In this document: one piece after another, positions 44,880 through 57,853 of the stretch
How the letters are laid out: the number at the start of each line of letters is the position of its first letter
Numbering within the stretch: the stretch's first letter is position 1
Assembly (NCBI GenBank): GCA_033239525.1
Contig: BSYO01000014.1
Coordinates: forward strand, 19,142,021 to 19,206,020
DNA from: Nepenthes gracilis
Taxonomy: Eukaryota > Streptophyta > Magnoliopsida > Caryophyllales > Nepenthaceae
Direction of reading: 5' to 3'
DNA: 64,000 nt
Translations under genes and position numbers: made by a program
Notes under the pieces: model-generated
The model's database searches: none
Seen by the model: the letters and a program-made list of their open reading frames with translations, nothing else
Told to the model about the DNA's origin: nothing

Positions 44880-45430
44880 ACAAATGGAAGGTTGTTTATC
44901 CATACACCTCCACCTTTATCTAATTCGGGCTTTAATCTATTGACTATCATTCGGTTTATTATTTCTGTCTATCCCGTTTGTTTGAGGATATAAGATTAAT
45001 ATATAAACCAATCTAATATCAAGGCTATTATAATATTTTGTGAATCTTCAATCAAAAAATTAAGCACCATTATCGGTCACTATGACCTCTAATATTTCAA
45101 ATATTCATACAATAATTTGGTACACAAATTCGGTTACATTTTGCTTTATAATTTTTGTTGATGGAGACATTTCAATCCATTTAATGAAGTAATCTACTGC
45201 GATGATAATAAACTTTATTTGTCCAATTACTAGATGAAATGGGCCCAACATGTCTAGCTTTCATTATGCAAATAGCCAAGAAGCCCGTAAAGTTCTAAAT
45301 TCTATGCATAGCTACTAGGTAAGCTACCATAAATTTGACAATTCTTTTATCTTTCTACGAATTCCATTACATCTTTTTTCATGGTTAGCCAATAATAACC
45401 ATACATTGTAATCTTAAAGACTAATTTTTT
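44880..45430 (-). pseudogene. Tat-lineage integrase relic
   Basis: On the minus strand the zinc-finger end Y-Y-W...M-K-K-D-V-M-E-F-V...N-C-Q-I-Y-G (45400-45330) is followed by the catalytic core: A-V-D-Y-F-x-K-W-I-E (about 45198-45170, first Asp), V-T-D-N-G-A (45080-45063, second Asp) and P-Q-T-N-G-x-D-R-N-N (44986-44960), where the third acidic residue normally sits in Q-V-E-x-x-N. The A-V-D-Y-F-T-K-W-I-E wording is typical of Tat/Ogre-type integrases. Stops and frame changes are frequent. Confidence 0.75.
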
Positions 45431-46140
45431 TCTCCCATACGTACTTCGCATATATTGAGATACACCTCTCTAAGAAAGTAATTGACTTTTGCTGGAGTCA
45501 AATAGCGCATATAAAGTACGAAATAATCCTTTTCTATAAATTAACCCGTCCACTACAGCATATCAACCAACCATTTTGAAACCCACTTTACCTCCGTGGG
45601 ATCACTTAGAAGGGTTTTATTTTTAAGATACTTAAGATAATGAGTCATCCAAGTTATCTCATCAATGACTTAGATAATTTCGTCTTATTCCTCAATGATA
45701 GGTCTTTGAAGCACCTCTTTCATGTCCTAGTCATACTATTTTGGGCAATTGGATGTCACCACCTTGGAAAGTCGACCGGCTTTCTAATTGTTTTCCTTAG
45801 AGATACAAAAAATTTTAAACTTATCGAGAAATGAAAAGAGATCTTATACCTTAAGGAGGTATTTGGGCAAGTCTAGGTTGGATGTTTCAAAATTTATCAA
45901 TACTTAATTGACTACTAGCTTGAAATTATTGTAAATAATTAGGTTCTTGATAGAACAATTTCTGGCCAGCTTCAAACCAATTAGTGGATATTCATATTTC
46001 ACTATATTATTAGTAGCCAAGAATCTAAATATAATTGAGTATTTTATCTTAGATATTTTGGATATAATTAATACTATTTTGGCTCCACTACCTGACTATG
46101 AATATGCTTCGCCAATATGAAGCTTCCACATAGGAGATGT
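45431..46140 (-). pseudogene. Tat-lineage RNase H and integrase N-terminal relic
   Basis: Minus strand, upstream of the integrase core. Readable pieces are W-M-T-H-Y-L-K-Y-L (about 45650-45620), L-Y-M-R-Y-L-T-P-A-K-V-N-Y-F-L-R-E-V (45510-45460, matching the R-C-L-T-P-x-E-A-x-Y-V-L-R-E-V-H-E-G segment of Tat pol) and a G-L-E-A-G-Q-K-L RNase H helix near 45975. Broken throughout. Confidence 0.65.
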
Positions 46141-46199
46141 CCTTCTAGTGTAGCCCTATGTATTCGCCTATTTCTCCCAAAATTAGAGTCGTTTTAATA

Positions 46200-47265
46200 A
46201 TAAAATTTAAGAGGGTTTATGTTCCAAAACCGGACCCAAAAGTTAGTAATAATTAATGACAATAATTACATCTATGACTTGTTACTAGTGACCATAAAGA
46301 CCTAAATACAATATCCAATATTAGGCCGAACATGATATAATTATCAAAAACTGCTGACAATAACAATCAAAGCATCAATTATAGGATATCTCCAAACTAC
46401 CTGCTTGGATATCAAATATTGGTCATAGCCTACTATATGAACCATGAGGAGAAGCAATGATCCCAATACTACATGATTGCAATGTCAGCAGACATAATTA
46501 TCTACAATCACTAACCTAGTACTAAAACAAACCGAATAAATTTTCATCAAAATACAACATATTAACATCAACCTATATAAAATTTCTTTCATAAAATCGA
46601 AATACAAATATAGACCCAACTACAGATCTAAAAACTATAAAATATAAATAAAATCTCTCCGAACATCTTCAACCAAATTCCTTGCAAGCGATCTATAATC
46701 CCCTAACATAAAAGAGGTAAAAACAGTAAAATTATAAATCGAATATTCAGCAAATATTAGTAAATATATTATGAAACAAATATATTTATAATCAAAACAA
46801 AAAAATATAATAAAATATGTTTGAAATTTCACATAAGTTAAAGGTTCAAATGTGTCAAATTGCCCATCAACAAGTGTCCAGACATGATTTTGTAATTGAA
46901 ATTCATAACCCAAATGTGAATATCAAATAATTTGAATGTATAAAATCATCTAAAATCCAATATCACAAAATCAAATGATGATCAAAACTTGCAAGTTTCA
47001 AAGTAAATATCTTGAATATCAAATCAAATATAGATAAAAATGTTAAAAATCTAAAATATACCAAATTTGAGAACCAAAAACCAGAAAACTAACTTTAAGA
47101 AAGGATTACATGTACTTTTGATAATTTTAGACTAACTTACTGCTATTTAAACCTATAAACGAGATATCTACTATAAGCCTCGAGTCTTTAATTTATGATA
47201 ATTATCATTAATTAAACTAATATAATTAAAATTAGATCAAAAGATCAAATTTAACAGATAATTCA
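46200..47265 (-). mobile_element. LTR relic, minus orientation (R-U5 part)
   Basis: On the minus strand this resembles the R-U5 part of the LTR at 51000-52960; both contain a related motif of the form GGGGATTATAGATCGCTTGCAAGG (46700-46670; compare 51470-51440). No coding sequence. The U3 part is missing or unrecognisable. Confidence 0.4.
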
Positions 47266-49154
47266 ACGCCTGAAGGAGGCCTGACCAACGCTTGAGCACC
47301 AAAAGTTATTGGGTTAGCACTTGAGACATGCCCAATAGATGTTAGCGCACTCCGAGACAGTAGCTATGCACTTGAGGCATGCTTGAGCAGAGTGTAAGTA
47401 TTGTAGTCCAGAACCTTGGCACCTGATACATTCTTGACCTGGCGCTCGAGCTCTACTTTGTATAAATAGAATAGCCAGCTCATTTTCTGTCATTTTCTAA
47501 GAAAATTTGAGAGTGGAGAGAGAACCATATGAGGAAAAGAGAGAGAAGAAGAGAGAAGGCTAGGAAATTTCAAATTTAGTGAATCAAAACTTGAATTTTG
47601 GTACTTTGGAACTAAAGTAAGTGTATTCCGAGCTTTTCTTCTCTTGTTACTATTCTTTATTAAATTTTTGAGCAATTCTCTTTTCGTTACTCATGTGTGT
47701 CCTAATTTTCAAAGCTGTAATTATATTGTTTAACATTAATTCTCTTTATTTTATTGTAAAAATATATGAAATTTATATCTAAACTTAAATATATGATATA
47801 TTCTTGTTGTTTTCTACAATTGCTCCTTCATGTATATCTGAAAACTTAATAAAATGTTTCAACATGTCTAAATTTCATATGTAACATTCTGACATGATTG
47901 TAAATTATTAAAATCAAGTTCCTATATGTTAAATTATACCTTGTATGCTTTGAAAAATAGTTGAAATCTCCCGTATGTTTGCTGAACTTGATGAATTTTC
48001 TACATTGTTGAAAATGTTGCACTATATGCCAATTCAGCATTCGATGTGTTGAACATTTGTCATAACTTAATTTTTACAGCAAGTATAAGTTTGATATGAT
48101 AAGAATTTACAAAATTTTGAAGGAAAATTCTATTATAACTTATAAATTATAATTATTTTCTTCCGACATGAGAAAATTAATAAGTAGGAAGAAAGAATAT
48201 AGAGTTTTCCTAAGAATATACATTGAACCATAGTTAAATTTCAGCGAGTAATATATTATGACATACTTTAGTATATTATAATGATACATCGAGGTTCGAA
48301 CCTATTATCCATGAGTTAGAAGCGGCATTTAACCATATCTATAATATTATATATATGACAACCTATCTATAGGTCTTAAAAGCCTTTGGTCCCATTGAAA
48401 CACATATAACTTGAGTTTTAATTGTCTACTTCTTTAATTAGTAAAGCTTACTTGCTCGTGGTCCATCAGAAAATTAAATTTTAGTATGTTTTGATAATAA
48501 GAAAGGAATGATAACATGATAAGAATTTTAGGAATGTACAAACTAAATTTCCTACTCAAGTATCATGAAGATTCCTTGTCATTACATCAAATTATGATCT
48601 ATTATCCTTCTAATAAGCTTAAATACAAATTACAGATGATCATTTATTATATTATATGCTTTGTTGGGTTTTTGGATCACTCTTTACTTCTATTTTATTA
48701 ACCCCTTAAGATAATATGTACAGATACTTACCGAACGAATTGTAATAAAGAACGATTGTATTGGAGAGTCTATAATCTTAGATTATGTAATGTTTAATAT
48801 TATATTTGATTTTTGGGCAGTTTAAGAATATTTAAAATGTTATAATATGGCTTTCAAATAATAGTTGTTGTATCATGTTGAGTTTTGGATAACTTTAATA
48901 TGTTGTTTTAATTTTTCGGATAGCTTTAGAATATGATATATTTTAGTTTGAGTTCTAATTTCGGACAATAATTGTGATGTTCTCAATTTTTCAGATGGTG
49001 TATGTGTATGTAAGATGCTGGACAGATGACGGTTTTGGACCGTCAGAAGTTAAAAATGGTTTGGTTCTATGGTTTTAGCTTTCACAAATTATATTACTCT
49101 AACTTTAATGATAGACAAGCTCCTTACATAAGATTCCATATCATGGTTAGGTCA
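47266..49154 (+). mobile_element. Family-B-like LTR, plus orientation
   Basis: Same layout as the B LTR: a GCTTGAG/CTCGAG-rich U3 (47270-47455), a TATA box (47461-47467), a GA-rich leader (47500-47560), then an AT-rich R-U5. The block around 48282-48440 (CGAACCTATTATCC, CTATAGGTCTTAAA, CTACTTCTTTAATTAGTAAAG) matches 14710-14890. It is followed by a decayed primer site, GTGTCAGAGCCC at 49155-49166. Open frames inside lack domains. Confidence 0.6.
47461..47467 (+). promoter_or_regulatory. TATA box of the LTR at 47.3 kb
   Basis: TATAAAT directly after the CTCGAG-rich U3 block and before a GA-rich leader, as in family B at 5698. Confidence 0.5.
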
Positions 49155-49166
49155 GTGTCAGAGCCC
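49155..49166 (+). other. Decayed tRNA-Met primer binding site
   Basis: GTGTCAGAGCCC resembles TGGTATCAGAGCCC, and its position after the LTR fits. Weak evidence by itself. Confidence 0.4.
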
Positions 49167-49239
49167 TATGAGACATGGCACTTATTTTGGAAATATGTGC
49201 ATGGTTTAATTTATTTTATCATGGTTAGTTGAGTTATTG

Positions 49240-50345
49240 ATGTGAAATTCAAATCCAAATAGTATTAAATAATAAATTGATTAATTAATAATTGATTAAA
49301 TGTTAATTACGGGATCAAAATTTACAAGCGACATCTACATATTAATTAGTATAGTTGTCGTCAAATGCTACTTTCTTTTACAACTAGTAAAATATAAGTG
49401 TAAACCTCAAATCTGCCTAAATATATTAGGATATCAGAATATATTAATTTCATTTAATTTCTTATAATGGTTTTCAATAAAATACCAAATCAAAAAGTTT
49501 TATAACAAATATTCAAAAATTTTCCTTCCTAACAAAAACGTTTGAACTTTCACTTTAGGAAATATAATTATAAATTTTTTTAACTTGTGAAAAAGTATAA
49601 ATATCAAAACAATTAACAAAATAGGGTCATAGGTTCGTATTCAAATTTTAGGAAAGTTTGTATTTGTAGACTAGGTACCAATTAGAAGTTCAGCATAACA
49701 TATCATCCATAAATGGATGGACAGTTGTAGTGGATGATTCAAATTTTGAAAAGACATACTGATAACATACGTTTTGGAGATAAAAGAAAATTGAGGTGAC
49801 TATTTATTGCTAGCCGAGTTTATATATAATAATAGTTATTAGGCAAGTATCGATATTGTACTCTTTGAAGTATTATATGGAAAGGATGTTTTCCAATTAA
49901 CTGGAAAGAAAATGGTAATTGATGGTTTTTAGAACCAAAAGTGATTTAGGAGATATCAGATAAAATTTATTTGATTTGAGATCAACTTCAAATTACTCAA
50001 AGTTGACAAAAGTGTTAGACATGTTTCATATAGGTATATTCTATGAATGTGTCTGCTCGGACGCTGGCGATATTATCCTTACCCTGAATATTTGCATTAG
50101 ATTCTTATTTGCTATTTGCTGATACGCAACTCCCAATATCCATACCTACCTAATTTCTATCCTACACTCGAGTGCTATTTTTCGAGAAGCCGTAAACAAG
50201 CGCGATTGATCCCCGCTCAAGCACCATTGTCAGAAAAGCACGTGCTCAATGCATGCTCGAGGTGAGCACTAGGCGCAAATCCATGAATGCCCGTGCTCAA
50301 GCTATGCCCGAGTTACACCCGAGTGTTGGAGGAGTACCCAATGCA
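49240..50345 (+). mobile_element. Second family-B-like LTR fragment (U3 only)
   Basis: Starts with a TGTGAAATTCAAAT candidate LTR edge and an AT-rich block. From 50150 it has the CTCGAG/GCTCAAGC-rich U3 signature, ending abruptly at about 50340 where the TATA box and leader would be expected. No gene. Confidence 0.4.
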
Positions 50346-50999
50346 ACCCTAGGTAGAAATATTTTGATGATCATTTAGCAAGAAAAAGCTCTCATTTTTA
50401 CTCACAAATTGCTTTATTTGAGAAAACTTAATCTCAACCTTTGTGCCTCTATTACAAAGTTTTCTCACCTCATTGTCATTTATCATACATAACTTTTTCC
50501 ACCTGTTAACCTTTGTAAGCAATGTAGGTGGCATGAAAATTGAAATCCAATGGTGTGCAAAGATTCTATGTATCGTGAAGGTAGATTGATAAGAATACCG
50601 AAAAGTATCCGATTATATTATCGCAGGCAAATTTAAGGAATTTCTTGGCATGAGTCATACAACGGAAGTAAGTCGACTAGATTAATGTGTTTATACCACC
50701 CAAACTGTAAATTGACTTTTTTAGTGCACTTTTTCTTGGTTGTAAAAATCTGATGGATTTTACTTGATAGTTATCATTATTGAGATTTTTCTTCATCACC
50801 AAAATTATGCATTAATTGTTTATGTTTATCGTGCTTAAATTTTATATACTTTTTATTGCTTTTTTTTTTTATCTAGATCAGGATATACTTTACGTATATT
50901 ATATATTCGTTTTTATATTTGTTCTGTAAATTTAAAAAAGGGGTCAAAATAATTTGTGCTTTGGGACTAACAGTTCATTTTAAAAAGAGTTATCCAGGC
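50346..50999. other. AT-rich stretch, nothing recognised
   Basis: Contains poly-T runs and one domain-free minus-strand frame (50349-50534). No supported feature. Confidence 0.4.
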
Positions 51000-52960
51000 T
51001 ATAAGAAGGCTATCACATCCCCATATTAAGTTCGAATATAATTTCTATTAATAAATTAATGACCTACTTAACGATGGACATGACCTATGAATTCACGTCA
51101 CAAGTGACCCAAAAATATATATATAGTAGCCAACCAATACACAAAACCCAAAATACGCCACACTTGAAAGTGGCTATGAAACACTAGTTGTGCCATAATA
51201 TTGAAATATACGTAAGGAGATACATCTAAATAAAATCAAAATACTCATCAAAGCTACTAAAAGAAAATTAAAATCCAACATCATCATTAACAACATGTCA
51301 CAATAACTAAGATAATACAGAATCATATAATTTGTTAAACATTCTAAAACTATTATTTAAAAACAATTACAAACATCTAAATTTCAAATTTCTAATCATA
51401 TCCTCTTCATTTAGCTCCTCCAATGATCCTATCGTCCTGCAAGTGATCCAAACCACTAATCTATAGGGGGCTAGTGAAAAATAAAAGTGTGAGTAAGTTG
51501 AAATCTCAATAAGGTATAAAATTTACATAATCAATGTACGTTTTATCTTAAATCATGCTGTAAAAATAATTGTTCAAATTTCATATGTAAAATTGTGAAT
51601 TTCCATAGCAAATGTGCACAACTTTGAATTTTTTTCATTCTCAATTTGAAATCGAATCATGCCATGCGAATTATGTTCAAATATACTAATTCTTATAAAT
51701 CAAGAACTAATAGGGTTTTACCGACCAATAAGCAAATACTTAAAATTTAGGTTATATTTGTTTTCACATAACCAAAGGTCTTACGCTACTATTTAAGACC
51801 CATAGGAAGGTCGTCATACATATTACCCTATAGATGGAGTTGAACGTCGCTTTCATTCACGGATAATAGGTTCAAACATCAATCATTATTATACTATACT
51901 AATCTATGTTCTAATACCGCCATTGATTTTCTTACAATAGTCTGATATATAAATAAATAAAAACTCTATATAATTACAAATGATCTCTAGTATTTTCTCA
52001 TTTTGAAGAAAATATTTTTAATTCTTTTACAAATTATATAATTTTCCTTCAAATTCTGTTAATTGCTTATCATGCATTATATAAAATTTGTGTAGAACTG
52101 AACTATACAAATTTCTAAAGCATTTAAAAGTCACGTTCTAGAATTTATAACATATAGACTATTAATACAAATTTATAGCAAAATTAGCAACATTTTTCTT
52201 ACATTATAAACATGAAAAGGAAATTTTTAGGGATTTTCAAAACATGCAAGACAAATTTAAACATGTAGGATATTATTTACGAATTTAAAACGTGCGAGAG
52301 TCATTTAATCATAATTTTAACACGTGTATGAAAAAAAATATAAAAATCAGCTAAACAGTATAATGTACATAAATTAAGAACTTAAACTTCATAAAAATTG
52401 CAAAGGATAGGAATAAGATTTCATACATGTGAAGTATAAACAATTTAGTTATGAAAATATGATATGCAGGAATATCTAGAATAATAAATATTCTAATAAG
52501 TAGAAAAAAATTCAATAACAAAGGAAATTAGGGTTGGGATGTATTTGCCTTGACTTTAACTTTACCAAAATCTTATTTTGATTCACTTAAATTAACCATC
52601 TCTAGCTTTCTCTATTTTCTCTCAAAATCTGAAAAAAATAATTAAAAATTAATCAATTTAACTTATATAGCAGACTGATGTACGTGCGCCTGTTAGGCGT
52701 GTATCAGGTATTATGACCAAATACTATTACGCACAAGCATCACATTGAATGTGCGTTAAGTGTGAACATTCTGCCACAGTACACTTGAGCATGCATCGAG
52801 TGTGTATCAAACGTGAGCACATTGAGAAACGCACTCAAATTTCAGTTATACGTCAGTCAGGCGTGACTTCTCAACCCAAAATATGTATGGGCGTACGTCA
52901 GACACCAGTCAAATATTATTCAACTCGATGTGACCCGATCCAAAATTAATTTTGACCCAA
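51000..52960 (-). mobile_element. Family-B-like LTR, minus orientation
   Basis: Read on the minus strand, this has a U3 with degraded GCTCAAG/CACTCGA motifs (52940-52690), a TATA-like CTATATAAGT (52670-52661), and a leader matching 47497-47620 (TTTAAGTGAATCAAAA then ATTTTGGTA). The CGAACCTATTATCC-like block recurs in minus orientation near 51880. It is inverted relative to the copies at 47.3 and 49.2 kb. No gene. Confidence 0.55.
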
Positions 52961-53776
52961 TTTTTTCCTTTGACCTTGACTTTATTTATCTTAATCTTAA
53001 TTAATCATGATTAAATTTAAATTTAAAACATGCTCCTTACAAAGGCTGAGTTAAGTTTTAAAATTTGAGATCATATATTTTTGAGGATATCTCCATCTAA
53101 AGAAGTTTTCATATTTGCATAGAAAAGAAAATTAAAATTAAAGTTTATTAGACCATTTAAAATTCTCAAAATAATTAAAGAAAAAGACTAATAAATTAAC
53201 ATTACCTCCGAATTTAGAAGATGTTTATAATGTTTTTCCTATCTTGATATTTTGGAAATATGTTTATGACCATTCACACATTATTGAACATAAAGAGTTA
53301 AGGATGAATAAAGATTTTTAACATGTATGGAAGAAGTAGTTCAAATTTTAGAACAGCGTGATCAAGTGCTATATTAAAAAATATATATATTTCTTGGATC
53401 AAAATATTATGGAGGAATCACTCTTTGAAAAAAGCCATATGGGAACAAGAAAATAAGATCTTGAAGAAGTACTTCCAAATGTTCATTCATATGTAAATTT
53501 CGACAGTAAAATTTTTATAAGAAAATGGAAAAATGTAAGACCTAAATCTTAATATTAATATAATAACATTGAATTTAAAATAAATTTATCAATTATTAAG
53601 GTTAATTTTAATTTCAAGTTAGAAATTAAGTGTTGAACTGAAATAATTTAGATACAAGTAGCATATAACGTTGCTTGATCCATGTATGAGCATATTTTAT
53701 ATAGAATAATTATACCTAATGTGTACATAAAAAGCACTCGTAAGTATTTAATCTAGGATAGTGGCTCCTAAGATAT
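52961..53776. other. AT-rich intergenic DNA
   Basis: No gene. The block from about 53523 (TGTAAGACCTAAATC...) could be another LTR start, but no partner was found. Confidence 0.4.
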
Positions 53777-53781
53777 ATATA
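53777..53781. repeat. Left target site duplication atata
   Basis: Matches 54864-54868; the site is AT-repetitive, so chance similarity is possible. Confidence 0.65.
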
Positions 53782-54863
53782 TGTTGGGCCCCAGTATAAA
53801 GGCCCATAAAAACATGACCCAAAAGAAAGGCCCAAATAAGAGGCCCAGAGATACTCCTGCAAGCCAAGAAAGTTGAGCGGCCTGAGAGGCTCAGAGTGGA
53901 TGCTAATGGCCCAAGGGCCAAGACTACAGCGGAAGCCCACGAAGTCCCGTCCACTCATAGGTAAGATCGAGGACAACACCAGTTATATCCGAGTACATGG
54001 ATACAAAGAGGACCGAGAACTCTGGAAGCTCTGCGAAGTCTCAGAATCGCCTGAGAGGTCAAAAAGAAATTCTCGGACTTTCCCCAGATGATCTTCCAAG
54101 AATAACCTCCTCTTGCGAGTCCGCGAACTCACGAGGGGCTCCACCCAGGGACGAGGACTACCCTATGACCAAGGATGCCAGCTAAGCGATCTCGCCGATT
54201 TCCAAGAAAATCCGCAACCACTGCTAGTCTCCATTTGAACAGCGCACGCCTGGTCAAATCAAGACTGATACACCTAGTCCTGCCAACGGCGCTAGCCGCG
54301 TGCCTTATCGCGCACGTCAGCAGCATTAATGAGGCCAGAGGACGCCGCATAGCATTTGAGCCATCTGATGGCTGCCACGCATCTTCTCCCCAACGGCCTA
54401 GTTTCCCCTATAAATACCCAGCAAAGTCCCTTTCTAAAGGGACCCGACTTTCTCTTCCAAGGTTGGCTCCACAAAGAAGACAAAAGGCCCACTTTCTTTC
54501 GGCCCCGAAACTCTCTCTCCCTGTAAAACAGAATAAGAAGAGTTGTAAAACCTTTCAACGAGCGATCCCCCCAAAAAGAGAGATACAAATCAAGAGGTAA
54601 TGAAGTGATTAATCCAAACACTTATATTTTGTAAAGACTTCAATCCAAATAGTGAAGCACTTTCAAGACCCTGAGTCTCGTGGTTTTCTTCCCTGTTCAA
54701 GAGGAGGCTTTCCACGTAAAAGATCCGGTCTCAATCTTCCTCTCGTAACCAACACCACATTCACTTGTGTTGCCTGAAAACCATGGATCCGATTGGACCC
54801 TGTGGACTCAGCACGCCAGCTAACCACGGATCCAACTGGACGCCGCGGATCCAGAACGCAACA
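53782..54863 (+). mobile_element. Solo LTR of the Tat-type family
   Basis: The 1082-bp sequence starts TGTTGGGCCCCAGTATAAAGG and ends CCAGAACGCAACA, the same ends as the LTRs at 34319 and 39408. It shares internal blocks (CCCAACGGC...CCCTATAAATACCCAGC; AGACCCTGAGTCTCGTGGTTTT; AAGAGGAGGCTTTCCACGTAAAA). It is clearly more diverged than those two are from each other. There is no internal region or second LTR next to it, and 5-bp duplications flank it, so it is a solo LTR left by recombination. Confidence 0.88.
54409..54415 (+). promoter_or_regulatory. TATA box in the solo LTR
   Basis: TATAAAT, conserved in position with the LTR pair of the Tat-type element. A solo LTR may still act as a promoter. 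Confidence 0.55.
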
Positions 54864-54868
54864 ATATA
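54864..54868. repeat. Right target site duplication atata
   Basis: Matches 53777-53781 next to the left end of the solo LTR. Confidence 0.65.
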
Positions 54869-54989
54869 TATTAGGCACTTGTGCGCAGTCTTATTGAAAT
54901 CTTTACACTTGATACACATCTAATAAATATTTTTATACCAATTTGTCTATTTGAAGAATTTTTTACCAATTTAAATCACTTTTATGGCA

Positions 54990-56290
54990 ATTTTTTAAAG
55001 AAAATATAGAAAGAAAAAAAAAAGAAAGAGAATAAGTGAGAGGACAGAGAAAGTGAATTCAGGTTGATTATAGGTAATTTCAAACTATTTTTTGGTAAAT
55101 TAAAGTTAAGGTTAGTGTATCTATATCTGTTTTTTTTTTTTATTACTGAATTTTTTAAAATTTTTTTAAATATTTCTTATTTATATATTTATATATCTAA
55201 TATTTATTTTTTTTATTATTTCTGGTATGCATATTAGTTTAATTTTTTTCTAAGATTTTTAAAAATTTATATCTTAAATTTATATATGTCATAATAAAAT
55301 CCTAAAATTTTTGGACATGTGTTCTTACATGTCTCATCTTGTGTTTGTTAGCAAATTGATAAAAATTCTACTATGATTTTTTATTAAAAAAAAAGGATTG
55401 TTTTTTTTTCCAAATTTGAGAAACATTTTATATATTTATATTTTGTTTTAAAGTTTTTAATTTTGATTAAATATAACCATTATTAAAAATTAATAAAATA
55501 TTTAGATATATCCTAATATATTATTTATAAATTGAATGTTAAGCATAACATCCATAAATCAAAAACAGTAACATTTAACTATAAGTATATAAAATAATAT
55601 ATAGTTAACCCAGCTACATGTCATGAATAGTAACACATGGTCATTGGTTATATAGAAACATTCATATTCTTAATTTCGATATTCAATATTATTAGTTAGG
55701 TTATTACCTACCATTAGTTCTTATGTGTTCGGATGATTTTTTATATATTTTTCGTTCTTATATATTTGAATTATTTGTTCATATTTTACATTTGTATATA
55801 TTTGCACAATTTTCGCATGTTTTACATTATTATCTTTGCATACAACTTTTATATCTTTTATCACATTTTTGATACTACCGACATTTTTATTTTTTATCAT
55901 AAATATCGTTATCTGTATGTTCGTTCACTATATCTGCATATAAAAATTACACATTTTTTGTTGGATATTAATCTTACCTTTTGCTAATACTTTGGATTAG
56001 TAGACTTGGATTTATTTGTAGGAATTTCAGATGGCGAAAAGACGTTTTAAGTGAAATATTTTTTAGAATGTTTTTGTTATATTTTGGTTTTTCGATTAAG
56101 AGTTTGTTAGTTTGATTTTTTCAGATTATTTGTATTATGGTCATGGGTCGAGAATGAACAGTTTAGTTTTATTGTTAGCTAATCTGATTTCAAGTTTGAG
56201 ATACTTTGTTTTACTTACGGTCCTAGTCGATCAGGAGATGTGTTGTTGGAGCCAACTCCAAATGTGGTCTTTAGATCCCATATTTTGACA
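54990..56290 (+). mobile_element. Family-B-like LTR fragment (R-U5)
   Basis: Begins with a GA-rich leader (55008-55060) followed by GGTAATTTCAAACTATTTTTTGG-like sequence similar to 47560-47620, then a very AT-rich block. It lacks U3 and TATA box. The T-rich frame at 55733-55987 is a low-complexity artefact. Low confidence in exact limits. Confidence 0.35.
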
Positions 56291-57853
56291 TTCATGTATG
56301 ATCAAATTGTTTAACAATATTATTATAGGACTGAGTTGTGGTTAAGTCTATCGTTGAAATAATTTGCTGTGGGTTTTGATTAGAATATGATGATTACGAC
56401 GCATTCTCACTTCTAAGAATTTCGTATAGGGGGCGGGGACGGGATGGGGACGTGACGCCTGACGCTCTGGATTGTTATTCTGGGAGAGGGCAATTTTTAT
56501 GTTTTTTAATCTTTTACGGACCGTTGCTTCTGCAGATTTTGGCTGAACTTCTGCCGTAGATGGCACAGGGCAGATCTTGAATTTTCGGCGCATAGATTAA
56601 TCGAATCTGGAGTCCAGATTCTGGACTGTGATTTCAGTATTTTTTTACTATGCAACAGAAGTGTGGCGGTGACCTCTGTAAAGCTCTATTAGGAATCCTG
56701 TTTCATAAATTCGAACGATTTGGATGCACTTAATTGTTTAAATTTATTATAATATTTTTTAAAAAATTATAATATAAACAGATATGAATGGTTAATTTTA
56801 TCCGATCGTCTAAATCGATAAAGTAGAATTTTGCTTTACCCATACATATATAAAGCAAAATCCCCCGCCTCCTCCGAAAAGTCTACTATGTATGGCAGAA
56901 GTATATTCCAGTCATTTATATTTTTGAATCTTTTATCACTGTTAAACCGCCCATATGTCTGGACCCATCTATCTAGATTTTGATTTTTCATATTTTTTTG
57001 GATGCAACAGTGCAAGTCATGATATATACTGCAACATTGTAATGGTACAAGTGAGTATATTTTTTCTTAAAATGGCTATTAATATTTATAGACGGCTCAA
57101 GATTGTCCGATTTATTAAACTAAACGGTAATAGGTAAATGATTTCAGTATGCTAAATTAGGTCTAAATTGGCTGACCCGGTTACTCTGATAAAATTGTCA
57201 TTTGCCCTAACCCGTGTCTGATTTGAATTTGGTTTTGATCATGTTTACAACCATCTATTATTTTCATTTGAAAAAAAAAAAAGGATAGTATGTGTATTGG
57301 AAACCTTCCACAAAAATAAATATTTATGTGATAATGCTTTTTTCTTAAAAAAAAAAAAAAACATACAATAATGTCTCATTTATATAAAAATATATTGTTT
57401 TAAAAAAATAATATTTACAAAAAATTACAACCTTTAAAAAATTTTAAATTTATGTTGGGTAATTAATTCTCTCCCTTATAAAATTATGGGTCAATATTAA
57501 ATTAACCAGAATCTATTATTTGAAATCACACGACAGAATTTCCTTTTTCTTTTTTTTTTCTTTCAAAAATTTAATTCCTTGTACACCTTAGCAAGAAATG
57601 TAAATTTTAGCAATCAATTTTGATTTTTAAAATCCAAATAAATTATAAGTATTGTTATCTTATATATCCATATATTGTAACTAAAATATTATAAGTAGGG
57701 AATAAACTTGATTTAAATTAAATGTGAGGGAAAATAACTCGGAAAATGAGAATAAGATGGATAATTTAACCAATAAATTCAAATTTATGCCTGTTTTTGA
57801 CGTGTATGAATTGCACAAGAAACAAGCGAATCAGCTATCAAATGAGAGGATTT
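56291..57853. other. AT-rich intergenic DNA left of the copia element
   Basis: Contains a short G-rich patch (56427-56470) and A-runs near 57270 and 57350. The minus-strand frame 56348-56593 has no domain. No supported gene. Confidence 0.45.

Noticed and set aside
55733..55987. Hydrophobic 84-residue frame that could be read as membrane protein
   Set aside because: T-rich low-complexity DNA without domain or splice context.
56348..56593. Minus-strand 81-residue basic frame
   Set aside because: No domain, and it lies in an intergenic patch with a local rise in G+C.
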